Shown in pieces: positions 1 to 6,996 of a stretch of 8,371 nucleotides of DNA. The position numbers and the translations under genes are program-made. Source of the stretch: an uncultured Anaerolineae bacterium (lineage in GTDB: Bacteria; Chloroflexota; Anaerolineae; Anaerolineales; UBA4823); the NCBI GenBank assembly GCA_937129505.1, contig CAKZNJ010000052.1, positions 1 through 8,371 of the forward strand, given 5' to 3'. Under the pieces are notes generated by a model. It made no database searches and had not been told where the DNA came from. It saw nothing but the letters and a program-made list of their open reading frames with translations. How positions within the stretch are numbered: position 1 is the first letter of the stretch; each line of letters starts with the position of its first letter.

Positions 1-6
1 TCCTCC
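1..6 (-). promoter_or_regulatory. Probable ribosome binding site of an off-window minus-strand gene
   Basis: Read on the minus strand, the 15 bases after the TPR gene's TAA stop are GGGGATAAGGGAGGA, ending at the window edge. GGAGGA at 6-1 is a strong Shine-Dalgarno match, so a further minus-strand gene probably starts a few bases beyond the left edge and is translationally linked to the TPR gene. The start codon itself is not visible. Confidence 0.45.
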
Positions 7-15
7 CTTATCCCC

Positions 16-672
16 TTAGGAGCGCCTATCTGAAAAGGAGTCGACATTGTCTCCGTGTACTTCTTTCTGAAGATAAATATTCTGAAGCAAGTTTTCCAAA
101 CCAACCGCCAAATCGTGACGCCCATCGCTACGCGCCTGGCGGATGTTTAACTCTAATAAAGCGGGTATCAATTCATCAATTTCATCCAATCTCTCGGCAA
201 CTTTTAACGCAGGATGGGGGCTATGAATAATCTCATCCAGAAGCTGCGCTGCTCGTTGCACATCCTCATCCGTGATCGCTGAGGGGCGGTTGGCTAACTG
301 CTCCAACAAGTCAACTACCTGTTTAGGGGCACTGAACGCAATTGGATTGCCAAGGGGGCGAGAGGAAGCTGCGTCCTTGCCTTGCGCTTCCATGGAAACT
401 TCCACCTGCGCCAGATTGATCCGGCGCACCACCTTGGGGTCTTGAGGAGCTAATTCCTGAGCTTGCAAGTAGAAGGCAAGAGCCGTAGTAGGGTCTCCAT
501 CGGCGAGGTAGCAATCTCCTAGGATCAGATAGGATTCGATATCGGTGGGAAATTCGCGCAAAATCTGGGCAAACACTTGGATCGCCTGCTCAATGCGATT
601 GGCTTCTAGATGCTGTTTGCCCAGAGCCTTGCGTTGCATTAAGTCCAACGACTTTGTTTCCATGTTGATCAT
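16..672 (-). CDS. TPR-repeat protein, 218 aa, function unknown
   Basis: Small soluble protein with no signal peptide or membrane segment. Residues about 13-44 and 45-78 form two tetratricopeptide repeats; the second has the typical pattern, with YLILGDCYLADGD followed by A-x-x-x-Y-x-x-A-x-x-L-x-P. TPRs bind other proteins, so a scaffold or adaptor role is inferred. The segment at about 92-116 is Ala/Ser/Pro/Gly-rich and looks like a linker. Residues about 117-205 are a helical domain rich in Leu, Glu and Asp (DLLEQLANRPSAITDEDV, then LDEIDELIPALLELNIRQAR) that I cannot assign to a named family. The ATG at 672-670 gives the full length; a second in-frame ATG at 663-661 (residue 4) is an alternative, and neither has a clear Shine-Dalgarno sequence. 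The gene is transcribed away from the polysaccharide operon and may belong to a separate minus-strand operon. It is clearly coding, but its role is unknown. Confidence 0.85.
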   Translation of the reverse strand: MINMETKSLDLMQRKALGKQHLEANRIEQAIQVFAQILREFPTDIESYLILGDCYLADGDPTTALAFYLQAQELAPQDPKVVRRINLAQVEVSMEAQGKDAASSRPLGNPIAFSAPKQVVDLLEQLANRPSAITDEDVQRAAQLLDEIIHSPHPALKVAERLDEIDELIPALLELNIRQARSDGRHDLAVGLENLLQNIYLQKEVHGDNVDSFSDRRS

Positions 673-679
673 TGTCCAA

Positions 680-708
680 GTTATAAAACGAAAGCCTTAA
701 AGCGTCTA
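680..708 (-). promoter_or_regulatory. Candidate sigma70-type promoter for the TPR gene
   Basis: On the minus strand TAGACG (708-703, 4 of 6 to TTGACA) is separated by 17 bases from TATAAC (685-680, 5 of 6 to TATAAT). Transcription would begin around 673, directly at the ATG at 672. The message would then be leaderless or nearly so, or the start would be the ATG at 663. This agrees with the missing Shine-Dalgarno sequence but is only a consensus match by eye. Confidence 0.35.
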
Positions 709-776
709 TAAAGGAGAGATGAAGAATGCGTAAAGAGAAGCTAAAAGGCGTAGGGCCAGCGGATTTTTAGGTCTAG

Positions 777-806
777 TTTACTACCTTTTTACCTGCACTT
801 TATGTT
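777..806 (+). promoter_or_regulatory. Weak candidate promoter for the polysaccharide operon
   Basis: TTTACT (777-782, 4 of 6 to TTGACA) and TATGTT (801-806, 4 of 6 to TATAAT) are 18 bases apart. They lie upstream of the first plus-strand gene and would leave a leader of about 75 bases. The 673-888 intergenic region is the only space where the six-gene plus-strand operon could have its own promoter within this window. The match is weak, and AT-rich DNA gives such matches by chance. Confidence 0.2.
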
Positions 807-888
807 ACTGGAACAAAAGATGAAATAAACTTCAAAACGTAAGGCCATCTCAAGCAAGTTGTCGATCTCTTAATGCGAGAACGTTCAG

Positions 889-1446
889 ATGAAAACTCAC
901 CTCTTGCCAACTTCATTGGAAGGTGTTTGGATTATCGAGATTGAATATTTCCAAGACGAGCGGGGTTTCTTCATCGAACCATGGAACAAACGAGACTTTG
1001 CAGCAGCCGGGTTCACCGAAGAATTCGTCCAAGAAGGTCATTCTCGCTCCTATTACGGTGTTTTGCGGGGGTTGCACTATCAAGACCTGACAGCCCCAAT
1101 GGGCAAACTGGTGCGCTGTACGGTGGGACGCATCTTCGATGTTGCCGTTGACTTGCGGGTTAGCTCGCCAACCTTCGGCAAATACTTTGCCATCGAGCTG
1201 AGCGCCGAGAACAAAAAGCAGCTCTACATCCCCCCGGGCTTTGGTCATGGTTTTGAGGCTCTGGAGCAATTCGTTGAAGTGCAGTACAAACAAACCGGTT
1301 ACTATACCCCTTCTGCCGAAGGGACTATCCTATGGAGCGATCCGGATATCGGAATCGACTGGCCCATCAAGACCCCCCTTCTCTCTAAACGCGATCAAAA
1401 CGGAATGACCTTACGACAATATTTGCAAAAACCGGCTTTCACATAG
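889..1446 (+). CDS. rfbC: dTDP-4-dehydrorhamnose 3,5-epimerase (RmlC)
   Basis: Cytoplasmic cupin-fold enzyme that converts dTDP-4-dehydro-6-deoxy-D-glucose to dTDP-4-dehydro-L-rhamnose, the third step of dTDP-L-rhamnose synthesis. Its 185 residues match the family's usual length. Family marks are DERGFFIE (23-30), VLRGLHYQ (58-65) with the catalytic His63, FDVAVDLR (83-90), PPGFGHGFEAL (115-125) with the conserved His120, and VQYKQTGYYTPSAEG (131-145) with Tyr133 as the expected acid. ILWSDPDIGIDWP (147-159) and Asp169 in SKRDQ, the expected partner of His63, complete the set. The common GFAHGF motif reads GFGHGF here, a conservative change. The ATG has only a poor Shine-Dalgarno sequence, but conservation begins right after it. 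It is the first gene of the plus-strand operon, and rfbD follows after 9 bases. rmlA and rmlB are not in the window and must lie elsewhere. Confidence 0.95.
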   Translation: MKTHLLPTSLEGVWIIEIEYFQDERGFFIEPWNKRDFAAAGFTEEFVQEGHSRSYYGVLRGLHYQDLTAPMGKLVRCTVGRIFDVAVDLRVSSPTFGKYFAIELSAENKKQLYIPPGFGHGFEALEQFVEVQYKQTGYYTPSAEGTILWSDPDIGIDWPIKTPLLSKRDQNGMTLRQYLQKPAFT

Positions 1447-1455
1447 GGCGATGCA

Positions 1456-2352
1456 ATGAAAATCCTGGTGATCGGAGCGAACGGCCAATTAGGCGGCGAT
1501 TTGGTGCAAATCTTGAGCGAATATTCCCCTAAGCATCAAGTCATTTCTTTGAGCCATTCAGACCTAGAAATAACCAATCCATCTCAAGTCCAACAAGTAC
1601 TCAAACAATATCATCCCCAAGTCGTTGTCAACACGGCGGCTTACCATAAAGTTGACGAAGTAGAAAACAACCCAGAGAAAGCATTCGCCGTCAATGCTAT
1701 TGCGCCGCTCACCCTTGCCCGCCTATGCCGCGAGATGGACGTTGCTTTGATGTTTCTTAGCACCGACTATGTCTTTGGGGGTGAGGAAAACCGCACCAAA
1801 CCCTACGCCGAAAACGACTGTCCCGCTCCGCTGAATGTCTACGGCATCAGCAAACTGGCCGGAGAAAAATCGATCCAAGCCACTTGGCATAAACACTGGA
1901 TTGTGCGCACCTCCGGCTTATATGGGCTGCGTGGTGCCTCAGGCAAAGGAGGAAACTTTGTTGAATTAATGTTGCGCCTCGCACACGAAGGAAAGGACAT
2001 TCGTGTTGTCAACGATCAGCGTCTCTCGCCTACCTTTACCCAAGAACTTGCCCGAGGGCTGCTTAACCTGATTGAAAAAGCCCCTTATGGACTTTACCAT
2101 TTGACTTGTTCAGGAGAATGCTCGTGGTATGAATTCGCAGTCATGATTTTTGAGCTGGCAGAGTTACATCCAAATCTGCAACCTACCACTTCTGCAGAAT
2201 TCAAAGCCACTGCCCGCCGTCCATCGTATTCCGTCTTAGCAAACCTAGCCATCAAAAAAGCGGGTATTGCGCCTCTCAAAGATTGGCAATCTGCTCTGGC
2301 AGATTACTTGAACCAACGCAAAAAACTAGCTAACCAACCCTGTGGAGGATAG
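1456..2352 (+). CDS. rfbD: dTDP-4-dehydrorhamnose reductase (RmlD)
   Basis: NAD(P)H-dependent extended short-chain dehydrogenase that reduces dTDP-4-dehydro-L-rhamnose to dTDP-L-rhamnose, the final step of the pathway. Its 298 residues are the usual length. An N-terminal Rossmann fold starts with GANGQLG (7-13). VVVNTAAYHKVDEVE (56-70), LSTDYVFGG (101-109) and PLNVYGISKLAGE (125-137) follow, giving the expected catalytic set Thr103, Tyr129 and Lys133. The C-terminal substrate half has RTSGLYG (151-157), GGNFVELMLRLA (165-176), DQRLSPTFTQELA (187-199) and RRPSYSVL (254-261). The well-studied enterobacterial enzymes have RTSWVYG and DQxGxPT at two of these positions, so this is a divergent RmlD subtype with its catalytic residues intact. 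AGGG at 1445-1448 is a modest ribosome site 7 bases before the ATG. The gene follows rfbC by 9 bases, and its last codons carry the ribosome site of the next gene. Confidence 0.93.
   Translation: MKILVIGANGQLGGDLVQILSEYSPKHQVISLSHSDLEITNPSQVQQVLKQYHPQVVVNTAAYHKVDEVENNPEKAFAVNAIAPLTLARLCREMDVALMFLSTDYVFGGEENRTKPYAENDCPAPLNVYGISKLAGEKSIQATWHKHWIVRTSGLYGLRGASGKGGNFVELMLRLAHEGKDIRVVNDQRLSPTFTQELARGLLNLIEKAPYGLYHLTCSGECSWYEFAVMIFELAELHPNLQPTTSAEFKATARRPSYSVLANLAIKKAGIAPLKDWQSALADYLNQRKKLANQPCGG
2344..2348 (+). promoter_or_regulatory. Shine-Dalgarno site inside the end of rfbD
   Basis: GGAGG lies within the last Gly-Gly codons of rfbD, 6 bases before the ATG at 2355. Only 2 bases separate the rfbD stop from that ATG, so translation of the two genes is probably coupled. 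This also fixes the start of the SDR gene. Confidence 0.8.
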
Positions 2353-2354
2353 AG

Positions 2355-3398
2355 ATGATTTTAGTCACTGGTGGTGCAGGTTATGTTGGCAGCCTTTTAG
2401 TTCCCGAACTGCTTGCTTTGGGCAAACAGGTCAGAGTAGTCGATACCTTGTGGTTCGAGAACCCTCTGCCCCAACACCCCAGTTTAGAATTGATTCGCGG
2501 CGATGTGCGCTATGCTCAGGCGGATTGGCTTGACGGGGTCGAAGCGATTATCCACCTGGCGGGTCTATCCAACGACCCCACCGCCGATTTTGCACCTCAA
2601 CTCAATGCCGAGTGTAATGTGATGGCAACTCAAAAATTAGCCGAGCTCGCCACCAAAAAGGCGGAACGGGAAGCAAAGCCAATTCGCTTTATCTTCGCTT
2701 CCTCTTGCTCGGTGTACTACACCGCCACCCCTGAAGCCGAGCTCAATATGCATGGAAAAAGTGAAGATACGCCCGTATCCCCCACTGCCAACTACAGCAA
2801 AACCAAGCGTTTAGCCGAACTTGACCTGTTGCGCATCGCAGAACAGACGCCCGAATTCTGTCCAATTATCTTGCGCAAAGGTACTCTCTTTGGACTTTCC
2901 CCTAGGATGAGGTTCGATTTGGTGATCAATGTTTTCACCTTGAACGCTTGGAAAAACGGCAAACTGACAGTTTATGGAAGCGGTGAGGCTTGGCGTCCGT
3001 TGCTGCATATTCGCGATGCAGTGGATGCTTATATTTACATGCTCTCTGCCCCCCTTGAAAAAGTGCGCAGCGAGATTTTCAACGTGCTCCATAAGAATTA
3101 TCGCATTTTGGAATTAGCTTTCTGGGTCACAGAAGTGCTTGAGCAAAACCGAGGGGTCAGCATACAGGTCAAGCGAGATCGCAGTGTGCAAAGTGGAGAA
3201 CGAAGTTATTACGTGCTGGGAAATAAAATCCAGCGTCAGTTGGGCTTTTCACCCGAACGGGGAGCTGCTCAAGCGGTATTAGAAATCTGGGACGCTCTCC
3301 AAGCCGGAGCTTTCGGTGATGACCCCGCCAATGATCCGCGCTTCTATAACATCCGTTGGTTCAAGCAAGAATTATTACAACTTACGGGAGTGAATTAA
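2355..3398 (+). CDS. Extended SDR: NAD-dependent nucleotide-sugar epimerase/dehydratase
   Basis: A 347-residue cytoplasmic sugar-nucleotide enzyme of the extended SDR family (WcaG/GalE-like). TGGAGYVG (5-12) binds the cofactor, and Asp30 at the end of the second strand favours NAD over NADP. Later motifs are HLAGLSNDP (67-75), FASSCSVY (114-121) with the catalytic Ser region, and YSKTK (147-151) with Tyr147 and Lys151. WRPLLHIRD (213-221) is the conserved motif of nucleotide-sugar SDRs. ERSYYVLGNKIQRQLGF (282-298) and PRFYNIRWFK (328-337) mark the substrate domain. HLAGLSNDP in place of the HLAA motif of GalE or RmlB argues against those enzymes. The exact reaction (epimerisation, reduction or dehydration) and the substrate cannot be read from the sequence. 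Its position directly after rfbD suggests a second deoxysugar or a modified rhamnose for the same glycan. It is the last of the higher-GC genes; the next begins 20 bases on. Confidence 0.85.
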   Translation: MILVTGGAGYVGSLLVPELLALGKQVRVVDTLWFENPLPQHPSLELIRGDVRYAQADWLDGVEAIIHLAGLSNDPTADFAPQLNAECNVMATQKLAELATKKAEREAKPIRFIFASSCSVYYTATPEAELNMHGKSEDTPVSPTANYSKTKRLAELDLLRIAEQTPEFCPIILRKGTLFGLSPRMRFDLVINVFTLNAWKNGKLTVYGSGEAWRPLLHIRDAVDAYIYMLSAPLEKVRSEIFNVLHKNYRILELAFWVTEVLEQNRGVSIQVKRDRSVQSGERSYYVLGNKIQRQLGFSPERGAAQAVLEIWDALQAGAFGDDPANDPRFYNIRWFKQELLQLTGVN

Positions 3399-3408
3399 AC
3401 CAACTAGC

Positions 3409-3412
3409 GAGG
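3409..3412 (+). promoter_or_regulatory. Shine-Dalgarno site fixing the start of the 844-aa protein
   Basis: GAGG sits 6 bases before the ATG at 3419. The reading frame stays open back to a TTG at 3356, which would overlap the end of the SDR gene. The intergenic position and the ribosome site favour ATG 3419. Confidence 0.7.
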
Positions 3413-3418
3413 ATTCCG

Positions 3419-5953
3419 ATGGCTGAGTCAACCACCTCGATAACGATTCATGATCCTGAAAAAATCAATAGCGAAAAAAAGCTGCTCGATAGGCTTTCAG
3501 AGAATGAGCCCATTTTTACTGCCAACGGTGTTAAGGCTCTAAAGTCATCCTCGCTCGAAGAAGCTCCAACAATCACCTACTCCGATCGAACTACTGTATC
3601 AACTTCAGAGCAGCCTTCTTACAATGTCCTATTTTACATTGAGCCAATGATGACTTTCCACCGCCCCCTCTTTCACCTGCCATGGTGGAATTTTGCTTAC
3701 CGGAAAATAAAATCTCTGGAAAATGACCCATTTCACCGCTACTCTTTTCGAGTGATCACTTCCAGAGCAATCAGAGAACACATCCCTGACGTCAAGACAT
3801 CTTCGGATTTGCTAATCCTCGAAATCGAGAGCGAGGAATTACTCAGACATTTCGAGGGAGACTACCTAAAAGCCAGCCTAGCTTGGTATAACCGACAATT
3901 CACTGAACAACAAATCTCCTACACTTCAATGTTAGTTCAGGATAAACTAAAAAAATGGGAGCCGGACATTATCATTTCGTATTCTCCAGCGCCCTTCCTT
4001 CAACAGGCTTATCCGAAAGCCTTCGTTCTATACAGCGAATATGGAATGACCTCCCGTCCCCCTTTTCCAGAAAGTTTTTACTTTGATCCACTAGGTTATT
4101 ATAAGTACTCTTTTCTGAGACGTTATCCAGACCGAATTCGATCAACCCACTTCTCAAAAGAGGATCACCAGGCACTAGAACTATACCGCAAATACTTCAC
4201 CTCACTCATCGACCAACGCAACCCCTATAAGCCTTTAATCAACAGCTTGCTCGCTAAATTCAATCACTTGATTTTAGTCCCTCTGCAAGCTTCGCAGCAT
4301 TGTTCGTTTGACGGGAATTGCCATTTCTTATCTCAATTCCATATGATGGAATACGTCCTAACCAACACGCCCGATAGTATCGGAGTCATATTTACCTCAC
4401 ATCCAGATTTTCCTGTTTTCACTCCAGACCTACTTGCCTATTTACAAAAGCGGTACCCTCATTTTATCTATTTTGAAGAGCTTGAATACTTTAGCTCGGC
4501 ATCTCAATACTTGATTGGATATGTGGATGCCGTTGCCTCTGTTTCATCGATGGTCGGATTACAAACCCTAATTTGGCAAAAGAAGCTCATCGCTCTGGGA
4601 GATTCGCATTTAAACTTTGTGGCTGATGCCACTTCATTAGGTCAAATCAGCACCTTACTATCCCAAGAAACGCCTAATAGAGACAATGTACTCTTGTGGT
4701 TATTAAGCCATTACTTTGTTCCCCTTTCGTACGTACAAGACCCAATTTGGTTCGGCGGCTTTTTGGAAAGAGCATACCGCTTGCACTTGAGCGATTCAGG
4801 TATAGAAGAATTCTATACACAAATCGATCATGTTCCTACAGTAATTGAGCAAATCATTAAAAACTCAAACCCAGTGATTCCAATCGTAAAAAAGGATAAA
4901 TTCTCAAAATCTAGTTACCTTCAGTTGTATAGCAGATCCGGGGAGGAGGACTATTCAGAAGAAAATTCTCTTGTAGCTACTATCCCTTCTGATAAATGGC
5001 ATAGTTATTATTTTTCCCTTTACCCGAAAGACAACGAGAACCTTCACCTACGGATCGACCCATGCAATCACGCGGCATTGATTGAAATTCGGCAAATTTC
5101 AATTCGGGAGCAAAGCACAAAAAAAGTTATTTGGCAGGCAGATGGTTCCACTCCATTCAAAGATGTCACGATCGCTGGAACAGCGATAAAACTCATTTCA
5201 CCGTCTGATTCTTTGCTCCTCTTTAGTTATGAGAATGATCCCCAAATCATTCTCTCTCCTCTACCTTCAGGTATAGATTCTGGAATCGAGCTCGAAATCG
5301 CAATGAAGGTGAGCAACGATTTTACAGAAGTGAGCAAGTATCTCTCCTCACAAGAGCAATCTCTTCGGTCACAAAGACTGACAAAATCAGCTCTTGAGCA
5401 TCCCGAAAAATCATCTTATGTCTTATCGATGATAAATTTTGTTATAGAGTGTTTGGTAAACAAACGATACCGATTCGCCAAAGAAGCCCTAGCCATTGTT
5501 CTGAATTACGACCCCAATAATCCTGAAGCTCTAGTCCTGCTCGATTATTTGTTTCGGCTTTCTCGATTGAGTCCAACATCGAATATTTACGATGGAAACG
5601 GATTGATAGCATCCAATTTGGATGCCCCGCTTAATGGTGAGGTCGTGAAAGGAGTTATCGATGTGTATGGATGGTTTTTATCTGATCAAGATTCGTTATG
5701 TTGGAATATTCAAGTACTAGTCGATCGTAAGAATTGTAAGCTATCGATTGAACGAGGAGAAAGAGAAGATGTCTTAGAAGCGCACAATGCTTACAGAGAA
5801 TATAATCCTTTCCCTGGCTTTGGAACAAAGCTAGACACAACCCAATGGCAAGATGGTGAACATCAACTTACTATAATCGCTTTTAATGAGTCTACTGTTG
5901 AACAAATTGCAAGTCTAAAATTATTTTTCGCCAATGATAACAAAACCCTTTGA
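3419..5953 (+). CDS. Multidomain KpsC/KpsS-like glycosyltransferase with beta-sandwich, TPR-like and Ig-like domains
   Basis: An 844-residue protein with no signal peptide or membrane helix, so probably cytoplasmic or at the inner face of the membrane. Residues 1-66 are polar and low in complexity. Residues about 67-455 resemble capsule-synthesis glycosyltransferases of the KpsC/KpsS type. FTSHPDF (325-331) carries the conserved His-Pro, and VASVSSMVGLQTLIW (372-386) followed by KLIALGDSHLNFV (389-401) matches the family's V-x-S-S-x-x-G-L-x-A-L and G-K-x-V-x-x-x-G signature. Residues about 497-632 look like a beta-sandwich, with LHLRIDPCNHAALIEIRQISI spanning 542-562. Residues about 656-716 are helical with one TPR-like unit (A-x-x-x-L-x-x-D-P-x-N-P-E-A). 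Residues about 733-838 are an Ig-like domain of the type marked by VYGWFLS (749-755), REDV (782-785), GFGTKLDTT (800-808) and GEHQLTIIAFN (813-823). KpsC-type enzymes add beta-Kdo to a lipid acceptor, but the donor here is unknown. The gene is AT-richer than those upstream. Confidence 0.65.
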   Translation: MAESTTSITIHDPEKINSEKKLLDRLSENEPIFTANGVKALKSSSLEEAPTITYSDRTTVSTSEQPSYNVLFYIEPMMTFHRPLFHLPWWNFAYRKIKSLENDPFHRYSFRVITSRAIREHIPDVKTSSDLLILEIESEELLRHFEGDYLKASLAWYNRQFTEQQISYTSMLVQDKLKKWEPDIIISYSPAPFLQQAYPKAFVLYSEYGMTSRPPFPESFYFDPLGYYKYSFLRRYPDRIRSTHFSKEDHQALELYRKYFTSLIDQRNPYKPLINSLLAKFNHLILVPLQASQHCSFDGNCHFLSQFHMMEYVLTNTPDSIGVIFTSHPDFPVFTPDLLAYLQKRYPHFIYFEELEYFSSASQYLIGYVDAVASVSSMVGLQTLIWQKKLIALGDSHLNFVADATSLGQISTLLSQETPNRDNVLLWLLSHYFVPLSYVQDPIWFGGFLERAYRLHLSDSGIEEFYTQIDHVPTVIEQIIKNSNPVIPIVKKDKFSKSSYLQLYSRSGEEDYSEENSLVATIPSDKWHSYYFSLYPKDNENLHLRIDPCNHAALIEIRQISIREQSTKKVIWQADGSTPFKDVTIAGTAIKLISPSDSLLLFSYENDPQIILSPLPSGIDSGIELEIAMKVSNDFTEVSKYLSSQEQSLRSQRLTKSALEHPEKSSYVLSMINFVIECLVNKRYRFAKEALAIVLNYDPNNPEALVLLDYLFRLSRLSPTSNIYDGNGLIASNLDAPLNGEVVKGVIDVYGWFLSDQDSLCWNIQVLVDRKNCKLSIERGEREDVLEAHNAYREYNPFPGFGTKLDTTQWQDGEHQLTIIAFNESTVEQIASLKLFFANDNKTL

Positions 5954-5976
5954 TTTGAGAACTAGGATGTGGCAAT

Positions 5977-6969
5977 ATGGAAAGCTTGGTGCAGTTTACA
6001 CTCTACACGAGTTCAAAAGGCAACTACTTTTTTTATGAAATCAGAGACTTAATCAAGGCTGGTTTAGAGCATGCAGGCTTTTCAGTGCAGATCGCAGATG
6101 AAAATCAAGGTTTCCTAGATCGTTCCTCTTATCACCTAATTCTTGCTCCTCATGAGTTCTTTTACCTTGGTAAAGGAGAAAACCTAAGAGAGCAAAAGTG
6201 GCCTGAACGAGTGATTATGATCAACACCGAGCAACCCTCTACAAAATGGTTTGCGCTGGCATTTGACTTGTTTTCAAAAGCTTACCGAATTTGGGACATC
6301 AACCACTGGGCAGCAAAAGAAATCAACGAACAAGGTATTCAAGCAGATTACCTACCTCTCGGATACGTTTCAGATTTTTCTCTTTTCCAAGATATCACCC
6401 CCTTACCTGAACATCCAGGCACACTTTCTTTGCCTAAGGCCATTCGAGAAAACTCATTTCTCGGCAAATCTTTTATCAATCGGCCAATTGACCTGCTATT
6501 TATTGGTAATCTTTCCCAAAGACGAGAGCAGTTTTTTGCATCTATGGGCCGCCTTCTGTCTCAATACCACTGCTATTTTCACTTTAGCGATTCTAGTTGC
6601 CCAATCTTAGCCGGTATTAACACTTTTATGAATACTCCAACTGTCATCGGACTTTGTCAAAGAGCGAAAATACTCCTGAATATCCACCGCGGCAACGATT
6701 TGTACTTTGAGTGGCAAAGAATAGTGATGCAAGGCATTTGGCAAAAAATATTGGTCATTAGCGAACCTTGCGAACCAGCCCCTCCTTTCGTAGCAAACAA
6801 AGATTATGTTGAAGCTGCTCATGATGAGATTGCGGAGAAAATCTATTATTTTTTATCAACGCCCCAGGGAAGGACGGAAGCACAACACACCATTGAGCAT
6901 GCCTACCAAACCTTAACAGAAAACTGCCGAATTGATCAAGTGCTTAGCGAGCTAGTTGCTAAACTTTGA
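5977..6969 (+). CDS. GT-B glycosyltransferase, CgeB/GT4-like
   Basis: A 330-residue cytoplasmic protein of the GT-B type, probably transferring a sugar onto the growing glycan; donor and acceptor are unknown. The N-terminal half starts with LYTSSKGNYFFYEIRDLIKA (9-28) and includes LILAPHEFFYLG (54-65), INTEQPSTKWF (82-92) and YLPLGYV (125-131). The C-terminal half has IDLLFIGNLSQRRE (171-184), AKILLNIHRGNDLYFEWQRI (230-249) and ILVISEPC (258-265). The Glu in YFEWQRI and the SEP motif sit where retaining GT-B enzymes bind the donor nucleotide-sugar; these residues are seen, the function is inferred. The pattern also matches the C-terminal glycosyltransferase-like domain of CgeB proteins. AGGA at 5964-5967 lies 9 bases before the ATG, and the gene starts 23 bases after its neighbour. 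A second, out-of-frame ATG at 5967 is not the start. Length is normal and no truncation is seen. Confidence 0.75.
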   Translation: MESLVQFTLYTSSKGNYFFYEIRDLIKAGLEHAGFSVQIADENQGFLDRSSYHLILAPHEFFYLGKGENLREQKWPERVIMINTEQPSTKWFALAFDLFSKAYRIWDINHWAAKEINEQGIQADYLPLGYVSDFSLFQDITPLPEHPGTLSLPKAIRENSFLGKSFINRPIDLLFIGNLSQRREQFFASMGRLLSQYHCYFHFSDSSCPILAGINTFMNTPTVIGLCQRAKILLNIHRGNDLYFEWQRIVMQGIWQKILVISEPCEPAPPFVANKDYVEAAHDEIAEKIYYFLSTPQGRTEAQHTIEHAYQTLTENCRIDQVLSELVAKL

Positions 6970-6984
6970 TCATCCCTTAAGAGG

Positions 6985-6991
6985 AAGGTGA
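6985..6991 (+). promoter_or_regulatory. Shine-Dalgarno site of the GT2 gene
   Basis: AAGGTGA, part of a purine-rich run from 6981, lies 5 bases before the ATG at 6997 and matches part of the AAGGAGGTGA consensus. It supports this start in the 27-base gap after the previous gene. Confidence 0.6.
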
Positions 6992-6996
6992 CCTCG

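Noticed and set aside
741..770. Inverted repeat CTAAAA / TTTTAG with an 18-base loop, a possible terminator or hairpin
   Set aside because: Six mostly A-T pairs with a long loop make a weak stem. It has no adjoining U-tract of use and lies between divergent genes where no terminator is needed.
673..888. Possible small RNA, small ORF or riboswitch in the divergent intergenic region
   Set aside because: No convincing start with ribosome site and open frame, no strong stem-loop and no known riboswitch core could be seen. AAGGAGAGATGAAGAATG at 711-728 resembles a ribosome site, but the frame from ATG 726 (ATG CGT AAA GAG) reaches a TAG at 750-752 after eight codons.
913..1293. 126-codon open frame on the minus strand opposite rfbC
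   Set aside because: It is antisense to a well-conserved gene, has no recognisable domain, and is best explained by the codon composition of rfbC.
2811..3092. 93-codon minus-strand frame opposite the SDR gene
   Set aside because: It is antisense to conserved SDR motifs (WRPLLHIRD) and has no domain of its own.
3356..3418. Upstream extension of the 844-residue protein to a TTG start (22 extra codons)
   Set aside because: It would overlap the end of the SDR gene by 43 bases, while ATG 3419 has a well-placed GAGG. The extra residues repeat the SDR coding DNA in another frame.
6251..6610. 119-codon open frame in another plus-strand frame inside the CgeB/GT4-like gene
   Set aside because: The product is Phe/Leu-rich with no recognisable motif, and the overlapping frame has clear family motifs.
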